Source: UBA2330 sp049293015 (GTDB lineage: Bacteria > Bacteroidota > Ignavibacteria > Tepidaquicellales > Tepidaquicellaceae). Taken from it: a stretch of DNA of 22,167 bases. Below are positions 7,182 through 14,255 of the stretch, one piece after another (positions within the stretch are counted from its first letter, which is position 1; each line of letters starts with the position of its first letter). The position numbers and the translations under genes are program-made. The notes under the pieces are model-generated. The model searched no databases. It saw only the letters and a list, made by a program, of their open reading frames with translations, and was not told where the DNA came from. Location: NCBI GenBank assembly GCA_049293015.1, contig JBATSB010000140.1, forward strand, positions 1-22,167. Direction: 5' to 3'.

Positions 7182-9059
7182 ATGAAAACATTTACTTCTT
7201 TTATCCTGACAATAATTATGAGCTTAATTTTACTTTTGGACTCTGAAGCCTCAGTTTATATCGATCAGGATTTTGAAAATCCTGTCTTTCCTCCAACGGG
7301 ATGGCAGGTATCAAATACATCTGGTTACAATATCGTAAGGACAACTTACTGCAGCGGTTACGGAGCCGGCAACTCTTCAGCAGTCGCTGATTTTTATGAT
7401 TATGCCTCAGGGATATTTGATCTCACAACTCCGACTTTCGCAGCTTCATCAACAGGAGATTCAGTTCTTTTCGATCATGCATATGCACCTGCAACAAGTG
7501 AAAACGACAGGCTCGAAATTTACACATCTACAGACAATGGCTCTACATGGTCACTTCTCATATTGCTGGCAGGTGGTGCGTCAGGACCGCTTAAAACCGG
7601 GAATGCAACCTATGATCTGTTTGTACCAACAAATTCACAATGGGCAACCAAAAGATATTCCCTTCCTGCAGGAACAAACAAGATAAAATTTTCCTGCATC
7701 ACAGCATTCGGAAATAATCTCTATCTTGACAATATCAGGATTGGAACTCTTTATACAACAGACGTTGGGATCAGCTCAATTACAGAACCCAAATGGGGAA
7801 TATTGCCTTCTTCAGTAACTCCAAAAGTACTTGTAAAAAATTACGGATCCACTTCACAAACATTCCAGGTAGGGTTATCAATAATTCCTTCAACCTATTC
7901 TGCCACACTGCCAGTAACTCTTACTCCAGGTGAATCTCAATTATTAACTTTTACTTCTCATAATTTTACAGCAGGTAATTACACTTTACAGGCGTCGGTA
8001 ACCAATGCTGCTGATCAGAACAGTCTCAATGATACTTTGGAAAACAGTCTTGTTGTAACAAATAATCTTAGAAATGCCGCTCTTGAATTTTGTACAGGTA
8101 CATGGTGTCAATGGTGTCCTTGCGGTGAGGATCAGGTTCACAATTTTAAAACGGCATATCCAAATTCTGTAATACTCGCTTATCATGGTGCAGGCAGTGA
8201 TCCATGGAAAAATTTTAACGGAAATTCAATTATGGCGCTGATGGGATTCAATGGATATCCGTCCGGATTGATCGACAGAAGATTAGGTAATAACAATGGC
8301 TGGGGTTCATTTTTTTACGATGGTGAATACAGATATTCAAGCAGTCCGGAAGCACCTGTCAGTATAACTCCTGTCAATGTAAATTATAACCAGTCAAACG
8401 GCTCATTAGATGTAAGTCTTAACAGCACAGCTCTTTCAAATTTAACGGGACAGTATAAGGTAACTTATATTATTACTGAAGATAATCTTGTGTATCCGCA
8501 GACCGGTAATTCATGGTGTCCCGGAAATTCGGCATGGGTACATGACTGGATCGTAAGAACTGTAATAAATATTCCTACAGGTGATCCGGTAAATTCAGGC
8601 GGCGTATGGAACAGCGGACAGGCGTTTCCCCTGACTGTTTCGACAACTCTGGATTCATCATGGGTTGGAACCAACTGTGAATTACATGTCTTGGTATTTA
8701 AAGAAAACGGCGGACTTACAACTTCAGAGATCCAACAGGCTATTACTATTCCGATAGGAACAACGGGAATAAACCAGACCGGTACCAGTGTTCCGGAAAG
8801 ATTTGAACTTTCTCAGAATTATCCTAATCCATTCAATCCTACTACCAATATAAAATTTTCCGTTCCTGTCAGCGGAAATATCTCACTGAAAATATACAAC
8901 ATTCTGGGGGAATTAGTAGATACATATGTTGACGGATATATTGAAGTTGGTAATTACAATGCTGAATTTGACGGTTCCAATCTTTCAAGCGGAATTTATT
9001 TCTATACTCTTTCGGCAAAAGATTTTACTGTGACTAAGAAGATGAATCTTATAAAGTAA
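7182..9059 (+). CDS. T9SS-secreted protein with Omp28/thioredoxin-like domain
   Basis: A 625-residue exported protein. In order: signal peptide (1-24); a MAM/cleaved-adhesin-like jelly-roll (about 28-190, from QDFENPVFPPTGWQ to YLDNIRIG); a CARDB-like adhesion domain (about 193-292); a domain like Omp28-related outer-membrane proteins with a thioredoxin-like Cys cluster at Cys304, 309, 312 and 314 (CTGTWCQWCPCGE); a further beta-rich region; and a type A T9SS sorting domain (541-625, opening with ELSQNYPNPFNP). The sorting domain means it is probably moved across the outer membrane by the type IX system and anchored or released. Whether the Cys cluster is redox-active is not known. The start is the ATG 8 bp after a purine-rich site (aaggaaagga). 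It stands alone, with hairpin sequence on both sides. Confidence 0.85.
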   Translation: MKTFTSFILTIIMSLILLLDSEASVYIDQDFENPVFPPTGWQVSNTSGYNIVRTTYCSGYGAGNSSAVADFYDYASGIFDLTTPTFAASSTGDSVLFDHAYAPATSENDRLEIYTSTDNGSTWSLLILLAGGASGPLKTGNATYDLFVPTNSQWATKRYSLPAGTNKIKFSCITAFGNNLYLDNIRIGTLYTTDVGISSITEPKWGILPSSVTPKVLVKNYGSTSQTFQVGLSIIPSTYSATLPVTLTPGESQLLTFTSHNFTAGNYTLQASVTNAADQNSLNDTLENSLVVTNNLRNAALEFCTGTWCQWCPCGEDQVHNFKTAYPNSVILAYHGAGSDPWKNFNGNSIMALMGFNGYPSGLIDRRLGNNNGWGSFFYDGEYRYSSSPEAPVSITPVNVNYNQSNGSLDVSLNSTALSNLTGQYKVTYIITEDNLVYPQTGNSWCPGNSAWVHDWIVRTVINIPTGDPVNSGGVWNSGQAFPLTVSTTLDSSWVGTNCELHVLVFKENGGLTTSEIQQAITIPIGTTGINQTGTSVPERFELSQNYPNPFNPTTNIKFSVPVSGNISLKIYNILGELVDTYVDGYIEVGNYNAEFDGSNLSSGIYFYTLSAKDFTVTKKMNLIK

Positions 9060-9080
9060 CGACATTTGTCGCCTCAAAAG

Positions 9081-9098
9081 TTTAGTAAAATTACTAAA
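9081..9098 (+). terminator. Weak AT hairpin after the secreted-protein gene
   Basis: A perfect 7-bp stem, tttagta/tactaaa, with loop aaat, lies 21 bp past the stop codon at 9059. It contains few G-C pairs and is followed by A/T rather than a clean T-run, so it is only a possible terminator. Confidence 0.3.
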
Positions 9099-9162
9099 TT
9101 ATAAAAAACGAGGTAGCAATGAAATCAAAAATAGAAAATCGTAACAGACACAAAACGTCAGA

Positions 9163-9206
9163 GGGGGAGTTTTTTTATAAGTTAGGAAACTTATATGAAC
9201 TCTCCC
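9163..9206. repeat. Imperfect inverted repeat, 19-nt arms
   Basis: Arms 9165-9183 and 9188-9206 pair at their outer end (gggag/ctccc) and inner end (ataagtt/aacttat) around the 4-nt loop agga, with a mismatched middle. It could be a terminator or the remnant of a small repeat element. It is not obviously a copy of the 6744 element. Confidence 0.35.
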
Positions 9207-9414
9207 AAAGATGAGTGAGAAAATAATAGAGTCAGCAAAGCGTTGTTTAATTTTGAAAAGAGGATATCAATAACCCGTTTTTTTCAAATGCGTTTTGAGT
9301 TTGAACTTATAACTTATTCGGACTATATTTTAGAAAATTAATATAAGGATTAATTTAATTCAGAAAGCTATCTGAACCTATAATGGTTTTAATACAAAAA
9401 GAAAAAACAATTTT

Positions 9415-9960
9415 ATGAAACCTACAAAAAACAAAGTTTACTGTAAAGATTGTGGTAGATCAAAAATGGTTTTTGAATCTGAAAAGAAAGCAAATACTTT
9501 TATAATGTTTAATAGTGAAGATATAGAATCAGAATCAGGTTATAGTCCCAATAGAAGTTATCACTGTATATTATGTGACGGATGGCATGTAACCAGTAGA
9601 AATGACAACTTAAATATTAAATCGAGAACAGAGAGAGTTATAGAGTTATACACAGAAAAAAAAGAATTGGAAAAAGAAAAAGGCAGAGAAAAACAATTAG
9701 CAATTAATAAAAGGAAAAAGGAAGAATTAAATAAAATCATTGAAACTATAGAAGATGAAATAAAAGTATTAGATGTACTTAAAGATTACGGAAGAAAAGA
9801 TAATTGCGTTGAAATTCTTAATACAGCTTTTGCAGAATTAGATACAGTTAATAAATTCATAGGTATTAAAAAAATATTTAAAAAAAGGATATGTGAAATT
9901 GAAGATAAACTTAATTATTTTAGAATGAAAATATATTCAACTGAAAGAAGGAATTTTTGA
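9415..9960 (+). CDS. Zinc-finger and coiled-coil protein of unknown function
   Basis: A 181-residue, Lys/Glu-rich protein. The N-terminus has two Cys pairs, C10-x2-C13 (YCKDCGR) and C51-x2-C54 (YHCILCDGWHVTS), which should form one zinc-binding site. The CxxCxGWHxTS ending is a pattern I associate with small zinc-ribbon proteins of phages and mobile regions; that association is from memory. Residues about 72-122 are a strongly charged helix, probably a coiled coil, followed by further helical sequence to the C-terminus. No enzyme motif is visible. It is preceded by 355 bp without genes and followed by the duplicated ACMSD-end hairpin, so it lies at the edge of the accessory patch. Possible roles include nucleic-acid binding or a scaffold; neither is shown. 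Confidence 0.65.
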   Translation: MKPTKNKVYCKDCGRSKMVFESEKKANTFIMFNSEDIESESGYSPNRSYHCILCDGWHVTSRNDNLNIKSRTERVIELYTEKKELEKEKGREKQLAINKRKKEELNKIIETIEDEIKVLDVLKDYGRKDNCVEILNTAFAELDTVNKFIGIKKIFKKRICEIEDKLNYFRMKIYSTERRNF

Positions 9961-9984
9961 CACTCTTCCAAAACTAGTAAATTT

Positions 9985-10148
9985 GTTCAAGTAAAGAAAA
10001 TCCGTTTTTCTTTACTTGATAACTCGAACTAATTTATTTGTATTCTGCAATTTAAAATTCTCTTCTCCCAAAAACTCAACAGCATTTTTCCATAGCAATT
10101 TATCTTTCGTAGCCTGATCAAGTTCACTCATCGACTCTATCATTTTCC
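9985..10148 (-). repeat. Direct repeat, copy 1: ACMSD 3' end plus hairpin
   Basis: About 164 bp homologous to 14084-14255, in the same orientation. Positions 10064-10148 and 14171-14255 (85 nt) are identical by eye; the part beyond the stop codon has drifted but still aligns. The two copies bracket about 4 kb. Copy 2 is part of the intact ACMSD gene. Confidence 0.8.
9988..10018. terminator. Hairpin, copy of the ACMSD terminator
   Basis: A perfect 13-bp stem, caagtaaagaaaa/ttttctttacttg, with 5-nt loop tccgt. It lies 27 bp after the zinc-finger gene (plus strand) and just beyond the ACMSD-tail fragment (minus strand). The same hairpin with changes in the loop and one stem position lies after the intact ACMSD gene at 14087-14117, showing it is part of the duplicated block. 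Confidence 0.55.
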
Positions 10149-10149
10149 T
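10012..10149 (-). pseudogene. Fragment of ACMS decarboxylase C-terminus
   Basis: On the minus strand this encodes KMIESMSELDQATKDK followed by LLWKNAVEFLGEENFK, matching residues 303-333 of the intact ACMSD at 14143 with Asp331 replaced by Glu. It carries only the last tenth of the enzyme and none of the metal-binding residues, so it cannot be active. The frame stays open upstream to an ATG at 10284, but the sequence there is unrelated to ACMSD and looks like decayed T9SS-domain coding sequence. It is therefore a non-functional tail left by duplication or insertion. Confidence 0.8.
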
Positions 10150-10302
10150 CTGGAAGCTATTTATTATGAATTCTGAACCTGAATCCGATTGAACAGAGAA
10201 ATTTTCTGATAAGAATTTCCGGCTTAAAATTTTTATATCTGATCCGGCTGATATTATAGCTGCGAACATCTTTGCCGTTAACATCAGTCATTACAATTAA
10301 TC
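10150..10302 (-). pseudogene. Possible decayed T9SS sorting-domain remnant
   Basis: Two minus-strand frames joined at about 10246 read like one damaged T9SS sorting domain: DVNGKDVRSYNIS in one frame, then GSDIKILSRKFLSENFSVQS and SGSEFIINSF after a one-base shift. Intact domains in this window have the comparable order IYNILGELV... then F.GS..SSGIYFYTL... then TKKMNLI. The N-terminal part of the parent gene and the PNPFNP motif are missing. The fragment is directly joined to the ACMSD tail. The call is an inference from pattern similarity. Confidence 0.4.
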
Positions 10303-10662
10303 AATATGTTATTTATTTAAAAACATTTTCCTAAAATATGTTAATCGAAGGTTTAAAATAATTTATTTAAAAAACATTCATTTTCCAAAACTTTAGGTTA
10401 ACTAATTTCTCAATTATTCAAAAATAATTTATCATTGAATTCATTATTCAAATAAAATAAATTATCCACGTCTGAATATGTTAAGACATGATGAAATTGA
10501 TTTGACAGGATTTGAGTAGGTTGAAAATGATAAGTATTGGTGAAAGGTTTAATTACATTCAGACAACCTTCCTTTTATTACTCTCAACTTTAAGTTTTAT
10601 TCAGATCAATCCTGCATAAATTGCATTGTTTTATTTCAGACAATATGAATTTATAAATTAAA
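10303..10662. other. AT-rich interval before the 273-aa gene
   Basis: No supported gene was found. Two imperfect direct copies of an atttatttaaaa(a)acatt...ttttcc unit lie at about 10311-10335 and 10361-10391. The rest is AT-rich and probably contains the promoter of the following gene, but I could not fix its position. Confidence 0.5.
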
Positions 10663-11484
10663 ATGAAAACGCTTATGAAAACGTATGATGAAAACCCCGA
10701 TCTCACTCCAGAAGAAAAACCAAACTCCGGAAATGAAATCTCCAAAAAGGATCCTGCCGGATGCACAGGAGCTGAAAATCAATTAAAAAAACATTTTTAT
10801 GACTTTGAAACAATCTATAATAATGCGAAGAAAATGAAAGTCTTTGAATTATTAGGCAAACCGGAATACAAAACAATTAATGAAATTTCAGACAGAGAAA
10901 TCCGCAAAGAGCTCGAAAGACTTTTGAAGATAATTAAAAACAGCAGAGTCATTGTAGATTTTTACTGTAAGTATGACGACATAGCAGTTTACCGGTTTAT
11001 CACAGAAGAATTGTTTGAAGAGGAAGTTGAGGACTTTCAGATCGAAGGAATGAAATTCCGGTTTCAGTTTGAAGAATTTCATCCGAATCATGACTATGAG
11101 ATCAGGTACCTTACTCAAAAATTCTTTGAGCTCTTTCTATGTAAAGAGTGGAATGTGATACATTCAGGATATCAGCTATCTGAATTGATTCAGCATGACA
11201 CAGTTAAAGTAAAAAGAGATGATTTTATAAAGTTAATTCTGACATTCCGGGAAAAATTAAAACCCGTTTTAATTGAAAGGATATTTTTTAATATTATTAA
11301 GTTTGACATTGGGAAACAAACGGGTTCTTCTGAAGGAATTCTCTCATATGCAGTTGAAAATGGAAAGCACATAACAGGACGATTTAAACTCGGTCTTTTT
11401 TTCAGCAAATACTGGGTGATAAATAAAATATCATTTCCGGGATTTAATAAGTATAAGAAATCAGATTTTAAAGAAGGATCTTAA
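10663..11484 (+). CDS. Unrecognised 273-aa charged protein
   Basis: I do not recognise a family. The first 45 residues are polar and probably disordered (DENPDLTPEEKPNSGNE...). Residues about 46-130 are helix-rich with many charges (KMKVFELLGKPEYK, RKELERLLKIIKNSR). The later part is mixed and ends in a beta-like stretch with aromatics (ITGRFKLGLFFSKYWVINKISFPGF). No signal peptide, membrane segment or catalytic motif was seen. Starts at codon 1 or codon 5 (both ATG) are equally possible. It lies 100 bp upstream of the nuclease-helicase gene on the same strand and inside the ACMSD-end direct repeats, so it may be cargo of the same island; a functional partnership with the nuclease-helicase is untested. 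Confidence 0.6.
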   Translation: MKTLMKTYDENPDLTPEEKPNSGNEISKKDPAGCTGAENQLKKHFYDFETIYNNAKKMKVFELLGKPEYKTINEISDREIRKELERLLKIIKNSRVIVDFYCKYDDIAVYRFITEELFEEEVEDFQIEGMKFRFQFEEFHPNHDYEIRYLTQKFFELFLCKEWNVIHSGYQLSELIQHDTVKVKRDDFIKLILTFREKLKPVLIERIFFNIIKFDIGKQTGSSEGILSYAVENGKHITGRFKLGLFFSKYWVINKISFPGFNKYKKSDFKEGS

Positions 11485-11584
11485 GGAACATTGACGAATC
11501 TTAGTACCTTTTAAAAAGACTTCTTTACGAATACTTAGTGTACTATTTTATTAAATTCAAGAATTTATTAGACTCAAAATAAAA

Positions 11585-13468
11585 ATGAATACAGCATTTA
11601 CGGGAAGTCTGAAAGAACTAAAATTTTTATATGTCAGGGGTACGCTGACAGAAGCCTTGTCCGCAGGGTTTGAAAAGGAATTCGGGAAGTCCTCCGAATC
11701 ACAGATAAATTCATGGCGAAATTCAATTCCACCTGTTCTGGATGCATTAGAAGATTCAAGATTTGATAGTATTCAGGTTATTGTCGAATACAGACTGCCA
11801 ATAGGTGAAGAAAAGGTAGATATGATTTTACTGGGAGGCAAAAATAATGAAAAGAGAGGTCTTGTAATAGAGCTTAAACAATGGAGTGACTTTGATTTTG
11901 ATCCTGAACAAAAAGTGATTAAAAATTTTCATTTTAGAAAATTCGGACATCCGGCATTACAGACTTTGAATTATGCCGGAAGACTTCAGCACCTGCATTC
12001 AAAAGGAGACGAATATGAATTCAAACCGATTCTGTTTATGCACAATCTTTCATATAACCAGAAAGATGATTTTTATCCTGAAAATTTTAAAAATCTTCAG
12101 GATCAAGTCATAACAATTTATAGGGAAAGCATTGAAAGTTTGTCAGATGTATGCGACGAACTTCTCCTTCCTTCAGAGCTAAAGAAAGATGAATCAATTG
12201 AATTTGCAAAATCACCATATAAACAGACATCAACATTCTTTAAGTGGATTATAAATCATTTCAGCGATATCTGGAACGGAGCAGTGGAAAATCTAGGAGA
12301 TGCTGGATTCGGATTAACTGAAAATCAGACGGACATTATTTTTCAGATAATTGAGTCATTAAAGAAAAACGAGAAAAAAGTTTTCCTTATCAAGGGTAAA
12401 CCAGGGTCAGGAAAGTCCTTACTAGCAATTTATCTACTGATAACATCTTTAAGTGAAAAACGATCAAGTGTTTTTGTTGCCAGAAGTAATAGATTTGTTC
12501 CTCTTATCAGAGAAAGTTTGAGAGACAATATTGATTCTGTAAACGGAGTTGTAATTTATGTTGACTCACCTTATGGTAGCAATTTTATAGGAAAGGACAA
12601 TTTCAGAGGAGTCTTTGATTTTGTAATCTGCGATGAAGCACAGAGATTCAGGCAGAACAATATAAAAAATATTATGAAGCGGTCTCCCGTCACAGTGTTT
12701 TTTTATGATGAACAGCAAATACTTAATCCTCCTGAAGAAGGCTGGCGAAAATCATTTATGGAAGAAGCATTTCACGCTAAAAAGGAACTTGTGGAATTGA
12801 AACTGGAATATGCATTACGATGTCGCGGAGGCGATGATTATCATAATTGGATTGAAAGTCTTTTGAACTTAGAAGATATCATCACTCCTTCAGCAATTCT
12901 AAAAAAACTTTGGGCTGATAAATATAAATTTTTAGTTTTTAATGATATCCTTGAAATGAAAGATCATTTAAAAAAAATTCATGAAAATGAAAATAAGAAT
13001 GTTGCTCTTGTTGCAAGTTTTACTGAATCAGATGGGCGAACTGGACACTTACTTAGAGTTGGCTATCCATTGCAGAGCGGCTTTGATTTGTATAAGGAAA
13101 AGGATATTCACATAGAATGGTTAATGCAACCAGATGAGTACAGGTATTTCTGGCTTCAGCATGGAAGTAATAATCTAACTCACTGTGCTTCAATTTATGG
13201 TTCACAAGGATTTGAAAGTGATTATGTCGGAGTAATCTGGGGACGTGATTTTGTGATTCGAAATGGAAAGTGGGTAAAAGGTGAAGAACCGATCAATTAC
13301 GACAATATAGATAGATTAAATACTGCAGCAAAAAAAGACATTCCATTATACTTAAAACTTCTTCAAAATAGATACAGGATATTTCTTACCAGAGGTATGC
13401 TTGGAACTTTTATTTATTGTGAAGATAAAGAAACCAGGGAATATCTAATTTCAAAATTAAATGAATAA
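11585..13468 (+). CDS. PD-(D/E)XK nuclease fused to DUF2075 helicase
   Basis: A 627-residue two-part protein. The N-terminal third has a PD-(D/E)XK nuclease core: Glu68 (IVEYR), Asp79 (EKVDMIL) and Glu96-x-Lys98 (LVIELKQW). The C-terminal part is a superfamily 1 helicase/ATPase of the DUF2075 (Schlafen-type) group: Walker A GKPGSGKS (271-278), Walker B DEAQRF (350-355), FFYDEQQ (372-378), the arginine-bearing LRCRG (411-415), YGSQGFESD (538-546) and LTRG (601-604). All the nucleotide-hydrolysis motifs look intact, so it is probably an ATP-driven enzyme acting on DNA or RNA in the cytoplasm. The substrate and biological role are unknown. Nuclease plus DUF2075 architecture and its location among gene fragments suggest defence or mobile-element cargo; that is inference, as no recognised defence gene lies next to it. 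Confidence 0.85.
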   Translation: MNTAFTGSLKELKFLYVRGTLTEALSAGFEKEFGKSSESQINSWRNSIPPVLDALEDSRFDSIQVIVEYRLPIGEEKVDMILLGGKNNEKRGLVIELKQWSDFDFDPEQKVIKNFHFRKFGHPALQTLNYAGRLQHLHSKGDEYEFKPILFMHNLSYNQKDDFYPENFKNLQDQVITIYRESIESLSDVCDELLLPSELKKDESIEFAKSPYKQTSTFFKWIINHFSDIWNGAVENLGDAGFGLTENQTDIIFQIIESLKKNEKKVFLIKGKPGSGKSLLAIYLLITSLSEKRSSVFVARSNRFVPLIRESLRDNIDSVNGVVIYVDSPYGSNFIGKDNFRGVFDFVICDEAQRFRQNNIKNIMKRSPVTVFFYDEQQILNPPEEGWRKSFMEEAFHAKKELVELKLEYALRCRGGDDYHNWIESLLNLEDIITPSAILKKLWADKYKFLVFNDILEMKDHLKKIHENENKNVALVASFTESDGRTGHLLRVGYPLQSGFDLYKEKDIHIEWLMQPDEYRYFWLQHGSNNLTHCASIYGSQGFESDYVGVIWGRDFVIRNGKWVKGEEPINYDNIDRLNTAAKKDIPLYLKLLQNRYRIFLTRGMLGTFIYCEDKETREYLISKLNE

Positions 13469-13760
13469 ACAAATTTGCTAAAATATAAACTAAAGCATTA
13501 TCATATTTCTTTAAGAAAGTTTGTTTTTCCACTTGAAGATTATCCTGAATTTGTATTGCCAAAGTTTTTTTAATTCAAATAACTGATAACTGAAAAAATT
13601 CTTGTCAATATTTGTAATACATTATTGATAAAAATATTCACAGAATGTATAATCTGCCTTATCACAAAGCAAAAGATGCTGAGGACATTCAGCATTGCAG
13701 ATAAACAACCTGTTGCCACACAAGTGCCTATTTTTATAGAAGAACTTAACGAAAAATAAT

Positions 13761-13939
13761 TGATCTTCAAATAATATCTTTGCAAGTCTTGAACGAAAGT
13801 CTTCCCGTTCTTCATCATAAAGATGACAGATGATTTCAAGCATAGACCACTTATTTTCAGATTGTTTCCATTGTATCATTTTATCAGGTATATCTGTGAG
13901 TACGGTTTTGAAGTTGTTTGAATTTATGCTAAGTTGGTG
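13761..13939 (-). pseudogene. Truncated DinB-family gene fragment
   Basis: On the minus strand, HQLSINSNNFKTVLTD continues in frame through MIQWKQSENKWSMLEI to YDEEREDFRSRLAKILFED. This matches residues about 9-66 of the DinB-like protein at 4418-4927, including the first metal-binding His (ICHLYDEE). The homology stops at 13761, so the second half with its two His ligands is absent. The nearest upstream ATG (13944-13942) is out of frame and reaches a stop after six codons. A 5' frameshift plus 3' truncation make this a pseudogene. Confidence 0.8.
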
Positions 13940-14047
13940 TGCATATTTTTTAAAAATTAAGTTACTTTTACATTTATGTTAATTTTATAACCAAGCAGTT
14001 TCAGATATTTCTCACAATCTTCCCATAACAATACAAAACTTAACTTA

Positions 14048-14072
14048 GATAAAGAAAATAAACTTTTCTTTA
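14048..14072 (-). terminator. Second hairpin downstream of ACMSD
   Basis: A perfect 9-bp stem, taaagaaaa (14050-14058)/ttttcttta (14064-14072), with 5-nt loop. It repeats the core of the hairpin at 14087-14117, 14 bp away, giving tandem terminator-like folds after the operon. Confidence 0.45.
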
Positions 14073-14083
14073 CCTGACAATAA

Positions 14084-14255
14084 ACTCAAGTAAAGAAAAT
14101 CGAATTTTCTTTATTTGAAATCTTGAATAAACCTATTTGAAATTAGTAATTTGCAATTTTAAAATTATCCTCTCCCAAAAACTCAACAGCATTTTTCCAT
14201 AGCAATTTATCTTTCGTAGCCTGATCAAGTTCACTCATCGACTCTATCATTTTCC
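14084..14255 (-). repeat. Direct repeat, copy 2: 3' end of intact ACMSD plus hairpin
   Basis: Partner of the block at 9985-10148. It covers roughly the last 38 codons of ACMSD, the stop codon and the first downstream hairpin. The coding part is identical to copy 1 over 85 nt. Confidence 0.8.
14087..14117 (-). terminator. Hairpin terminator of the kynurenine operon
   Basis: A 14-bp stem, caagtaaagaaaat/attttctttatttg, with one non-Watson-Crick position and the 3-nt loop cga, 26 bp past the ACMSD stop codon. Its T-rich arm would lie within the transcript's 3' end. A duplicate is at 9988-10018. Confidence 0.5.

Larger units (their letters stand above)
9060..9414. other. 355-bp intergenic stretch with hairpins
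   Basis: No gene was seen. The first part has an AT-only hairpin just after the secreted-protein gene, followed by a larger fold at 9163-9206. The rest (9210-9414) is unremarkable AT-rich sequence leading to the zinc-finger gene. Confidence 0.6.
13469..14142. other. Remnant-rich interval downstream of the nuclease-helicase
   Basis: There is no intact gene in 674 bp. It contains a truncated DinB-like fragment (13761-13939), AT-rich filler, an in-frame minus-strand tail ending at 13957 that reads VLLWEDCEKYLKLLGYKI and looks like protein but is not recognised, and the two hairpins beyond ACMSD. A 27-codon plus-strand frame (13676-13759) ends exactly where the DinB homology begins, marking a probable junction. 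Confidence 0.55.

Noticed and set aside
10527..10619. 30-codon frame with a hydrophobic stretch (possible small membrane peptide)
   Set aside because: Short, AT-driven and without a ribosome-binding site; not distinguishable from chance.
13570..13879. Two overlapping minus-strand frames over the DinB scrap
   Set aside because: The open reading beyond the DinB homology is accidental: the downstream part has no similarity to DinB and the gene is truncated, so it is recorded as a pseudogene.
9960..14255. Complete integrative element or genomic island with integrase
   Set aside because: No recombinase, relaxase or tRNA site is present; only the direct repeats and cargo-like genes support an insertion, so it is reported as a finding and not as an element.
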